This document shows positions 61,416 to 64,000 of a DNA stretch of 64,000 nt, piece after piece. The notes beneath the pieces were generated by a model. The model was not told the origin of the DNA and made no database searches. It saw only the letters and a list, made by a program, of their open reading frames with translations. Positions within the stretch are counted from its first letter, which is position 1; every line of letters starts with the position of its first letter. This stretch comes from Opitutaceae bacterium (GTDB taxonomy: Bacteria > Verrucomicrobiota > Verrucomicrobiia > Opitutales > Opitutaceae), in assembly GCA_016795545.1 (NCBI GenBank), contig JAEUGX010000015.1, positions 2,501 through 66,500 of the forward strand, written 5' to 3'. The translations under genes were made by a program, and so were the position numbers.

Positions 61416-63164
61416 GTGGCCCACGCGTCCTCCCAGTCCCCCGCCCGCCTCCCGCCGTCCGACCCGGATGTGGCGGCGCTTTACGAGATCGCCTCCCTCG
61501 CCGCCCGCGCGCCGGATGCCGCCTCGGCACAGTCCCGCATCCTCGAGGCCATCATGCGGGCCTTCCCGGCGGACAGCGGCTCGCTCGCGCTGCTGAGCGC
61601 CGAAAGCGGCCAGCTGGAGATCTGCGCGCAGCTCGGCCTGCCGACGGAGGTGGGCGGGTTCGCCCTGCGCCTGGGCCAGGGCATCACGGGCTGGGTCGCC
61701 CTGCACGGCCGCCCGCTGCTCGTCTCGGACGTCGCGGCCGAACCCCGCTACATCTCGGCCCGGGCCGGCGTCCGCTGCGAGATGGCCGCGCCGCTCGAGG
61801 TCGAGGGGCGGGTCATCGGCGTCATCAACCTCGACGCCGACCGGGTCGACGCCTTCCAGCCGGCCGACCTCGCCCGCCTCGGCCGCTGCGCGGCCGAGGC
61901 CGCCGCCGTCCTGCACCGGCTTTGGCAGTTCGAGCGCCTCCGCACCAACTCCGCCCAGCTCACCGCGCTCGTCGAGCTCAGCCACGCCCTCGTGGCGCAG
62001 CTGGCCTCCGAGGACCTGCTCTCGACCCTCACCCAGAGCGGCCGCGCCCTGTTCAACGCCCGGCTCTGCCTGCTCCACGACTACGACAGCAGCCGCCGCG
62101 AGCTGACCCTGCACGCGTGGTCGGCGGCCGGCGACCTCTCCGCCGCCGGCCTGACACTCCAGCAGCAGACCGTGCCGGCCGACCTCTCGCTGCTGGCCGC
62201 CGTGGTCCGGTCCGGCCGTTCGACGGAATTCCAACACATCGACGGCCCGGGCTTCAGCGAGGCCGCCGACCTGCCCCGGGACCGTTCGCTCTGCTCGGCC
62301 CTCGCCGCGCCTCTCATCCTGGAAGGCGCGCCGGCGGGCGTGCTCTCCGTCTTCCACGACCAGCCTCACCGGTTCAGCGACGACGAGAAGCGCCTGTTCA
62401 CCGCCCTGGCCAGCTTTGCCGCCGTCGCGATGCAGAACGCCCGGCTTTACGCGCGCGTCTTCCAGTCGGAGGATGTCCTCCGCAAGAACGAGACCCTCAC
62501 CACCCTCGGCCTGCTGGCCGCTGAAATCGCCCACGAGATCCGCAATCCGCTCACCGTGATCAAGCTGCTCCACGGCACGCTGGGCGTCGACTTCCCTCCT
62601 GACGACCCCCGGCGGCGGGACCTGGAGGTCATCACCGAGAAGATCGAGCAGCTGGAGACCCTCGTGTCCCGCGTGCTGTCCTTCGGCCGCGCCCCGTCGT
62701 CGCTGCATTCGCGCTGGGCGCTGGCCGAGATCCTCGACGACACGCTCGTGCTCATGCGGGCCAAGCTCGCCCAGGCCGGGGTCGAGCTCCACTACACGCC
62801 GCCGGCCCGCACCCTGTTCGTCGATGGCAACAAGGGCCAGCTCCAGCAGGTGGTCCTCAACCTGGCCCTGAACTCGCTCCACGCGATGCCGCAGGGGGGC
62901 GAACTGACCGTCACCTGCTCCGAGGAGAAATCCCCCGCCGGCCGCGTCGCCCGCCTCGACCTCGCCGACACCGGCACCGGCATCCCCGAGGCGATCCGGC
63001 CGCGCATCTTCGAGTCGTTCCTGTCCGGCCGGGCCGACGGCACCGGCCTCGGCCTCGCCATCGCCCAGCGCATCGTCAAGGACCACCATGGCGAGCTCAC
63101 CCTCCTCCACACCGGCCCTCGCGGCACCACCATGCGCGTCACCCTGCCCCTGCTGCCCGGCTGA
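61416..63164 (+). CDS. Soluble histidine kinase with two GAF domains
   Basis: 582 residues from a GTG start. GAF 1 (about 25-170: AAQS... RAFPADSGSLALLSAESGQLEICAQLGLP and GQGITGWVALHGRPLLVSDVAAEPRYI), GAF 2 (about 185-345), HisKA with phospho-acceptor His373 in AAEIAHEIRNPLTVIKLL, then HATPase_c with N-box LNLALNSLHAMPQGG, G1 DTGTGIP and G2 GTGLGLAIAQRIVKDH. No membrane segment is visible, so it senses a cytosolic signal. No response regulator is adjacent. It follows glnD by 131 nt, which hints at a nitrogen-linked input but does not prove it. Confidence 0.9.
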   Translation: MAHASSQSPARLPPSDPDVAALYEIASLAARAPDAASAQSRILEAIMRAFPADSGSLALLSAESGQLEICAQLGLPTEVGGFALRLGQGITGWVALHGRPLLVSDVAAEPRYISARAGVRCEMAAPLEVEGRVIGVINLDADRVDAFQPADLARLGRCAAEAAAVLHRLWQFERLRTNSAQLTALVELSHALVAQLASEDLLSTLTQSGRALFNARLCLLHDYDSSRRELTLHAWSAAGDLSAAGLTLQQQTVPADLSLLAAVVRSGRSTEFQHIDGPGFSEAADLPRDRSLCSALAAPLILEGAPAGVLSVFHDQPHRFSDDEKRLFTALASFAAVAMQNARLYARVFQSEDVLRKNETLTTLGLLAAEIAHEIRNPLTVIKLLHGTLGVDFPPDDPRRRDLEVITEKIEQLETLVSRVLSFGRAPSSLHSRWALAEILDDTLVLMRAKLAQAGVELHYTPPARTLFVDGNKGQLQQVVLNLALNSLHAMPQGGELTVTCSEEKSPAGRVARLDLADTGTGIPEAIRPRIFESFLSGRADGTGLGLAIAQRIVKDHHGELTLLHTGPRGTTMRVTLPLLPG

Positions 63165-63242
63165 CCCGCCGCCGCAAGTTGGCCGTTGCCTCTCCGCCGT
63201 ACTTCACCCATCTCCGGACCCTTCGCCTCCCCTTCCCATCCC

Positions 63243-63566
63243 ATGACCTTCGCTTCTCTCTCCCAGCAGCCCGCCAAGGAAATCTTCGGCGGCACCATCC
63301 GCGGGCACTACGCCCACACCGGCCGCATGACGATCGGTGAAGTCCACATCCAGGCGAACACCACCCTGCCCACCCACAGCCACCCGCACGAGCAGGTGAG
63401 CTATGTGCTTGCCGGCCGCGTCGAGTTCACCGTCGGCGACCAGACCTCCGTGCTCGAGGCAGGCATGGTGGCACTGATCCCCGGCGGCGTGTCCCACGGC
63501 TGCAAGGCCCTGACCGCTTGCCGGATCCTCGACGTGTTTACGCCCGTCCGGGAAGACCTGAAATAA
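63243..63566 (+). CDS. Small cupin-domain protein
   Basis: 107 residues from ATG 63243 (MTFASLSQQPAKEIFGGTIRGHYAHTGRM). One cupin domain: HSHPHEQVSYVLAGRVEFTVGD (motif 1, His-x-His..Glu) and GMVALIPGGVSHGCKAL (motif 2). It binds a metal; the role is unknown. An in-frame ATG at 63186 lies in pyrimidine-rich DNA and adds residues without similarity. It follows the kinase by about 78 nt. Confidence 0.82.
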   Translation: MTFASLSQQPAKEIFGGTIRGHYAHTGRMTIGEVHIQANTTLPTHSHPHEQVSYVLAGRVEFTVGDQTSVLEAGMVALIPGGVSHGCKALTACRILDVFTPVREDLK

Positions 63567-63679
63567 TCCCGCCACCGCCTCCTCGCCGGGAGCCAGGCCA
63601 CCCCGCGCAGGGCCCGGCCTGGGAATGACCGGGCGCGCGGCTTTCGCACGGCTTCGCAGTTGGTCTCCGTGAAGCAGGA

Positions 63680-63699
63680 CCCTGCCCTCCCGGGCAGGG
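63680..63699. repeat. Perfect 8-bp inverted repeat, possible dispersed repeat
   Basis: CCCTGCCC / GGGCAGGG with a 4-nt loop. It resembles a dispersed intergenic GC-rich hairpin family, but no second copy can be identified within the window. It lies in the 63567-63811 gap (245 nt), which shows nothing else; a T-run is absent. Confidence 0.45.
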
Positions 63700-63811
63700 C
63701 TACGATGGAAGAACCGCGAACGATCCGGCCGTAAACCCCGGAGGAGAGAAATCGGGAACGGTTTGCCTGAAGTTTGCCCCGTAAACCTTGCCGCTTACCT
63801 CCGGCTCGCGC

Positions 63812-64000
63812 TCACTCCTCGAGCTCGACGTTCCAGTAGGCGACGTCGAGGAAGTCCTTCCATTTCTCGTGGTCGTGATTGCCGAGCACGAGGGAAATGA
63901 CCGGGCGCCACTTCGGCCGGACCGGCTTGCGGACCAGGCGCATATGCGCCTCGTGCGGGAGGCGGTTGGCCTTGCGCGAATTGCACTTGATGCAGGAGCA
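63812..64000 (-). CDS. HNH endonuclease-like protein, C-terminal part
   Basis: The last 62 codons, running off the window end (TGA at 63812-63814). The visible part starts CSCIKCNSRKANRLPHEAHMRLVRKPVRPKWRP and ends WKDFLDVAYWNVELEE. The Cys-x2-Cys and N-S-R-K-A-N segment matches the zinc-binding, DNA-cutting core of HNH proteins such as those in McrA-like families. The N-terminus is outside the window. The role (restriction, homing or repair) is unknown. Confidence 0.8.
   Translation of the reverse strand, partial: CSCIKCNSRKANRLPHEAHMRLVRKPVRPKWRPVISLVLGNHDHEKWKDFLDVAYWNVELEE

Overview
The window looks like a chromosomal segment of a free-living, Gram-negative, glycan-degrading bacterium of the Verrucomicrobia, most likely Opitutaceae. 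The reasons are high GC with strong third-position G/C bias over most of the window, a TonB-dependent receptor with an N-terminal PFTV-type motif, a BNR/GH127/GH36/sulfatase glycan locus, FloA/NfeD and ECF-sigma/PDZ modules, and pyruvate carboxylase next to a modified adenylate kinase. This assignment is inference; no 16S gene is present. The first ~2.8 kb and parts of 22-23 kb and 54.5-58.2 kb look lower in GC than the rest.

Layout. 1-3.4 kb (+): 3' end of accB, accC, a polytopic membrane protein and a secreted CpeT-like protein. 3.4-8.5 kb (-): manA, an AsmA-like protein, grpE, dnaJ, purN, prmA. 8.5-12 kb (+): ftsK and a RodZ-like protein. 12-15.5 kb (-): a membrane-microdomain operon (long NfeD, short NfeD, FloA, coiled-coil protein). 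15.6-19.7 kb (+): aldose epimerase, ceruloplasmin-like multicopper oxidase, tatA, a small secreted protein behind a well-formed sigma-54 promoter, and an AIM24-family protein. 19.7-22.2 kb (-): ECF sigma factor, membrane anti-sigma-like protein, PDZ protein and a 61-residue membrane protein. 22.3-34.4 kb (+): OxyR-like regulator, MFS transporter, phasin-like/UbiB pair, U32 peptidase-family protein, adenylate-kinase-like protein, pyruvate carboxylase.

34.7-58.2 kb is an accessory sugar-utilisation island. A minus-strand run encodes a GH36-like enzyme, a sulfatase, a TonB receptor, a GH127 enzyme, an SDR, LutA-LutB-LutC and a cupin. It is headed by a GntR regulator with two winged-helix domains. 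Divergent from the regulator, a plus-strand operon encodes a sugar lactonase, a second SDR, a RhaT-family symporter and GlcD-GlcE-GlcF. Together these suggest uptake and non-phosphorylating oxidation of a 6-deoxyhexose (L-rhamnose or L-fucose) released from a sulfated glycan. The expected C3 product, L-lactate, would be oxidised by LutABC, and GlcDEF would handle a 2-hydroxyacid such as glycolate or D-lactate. The dehydratase and diketo-acid hydrolase of such a pathway are not in the window. Beyond it lie a decayed outer-membrane beta-barrel gene, a BNR/sialidase-like exoenzyme and a protein made of two tandem SGNH-hydrolase domains.

58.2-64 kb: tRNA-Gly(GCC), glnD, a soluble GAF-GAF histidine kinase, a cupin and the 3' end of an HNH endonuclease gene. 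No insertion sequence, prophage, CRISPR array or rRNA was seen.
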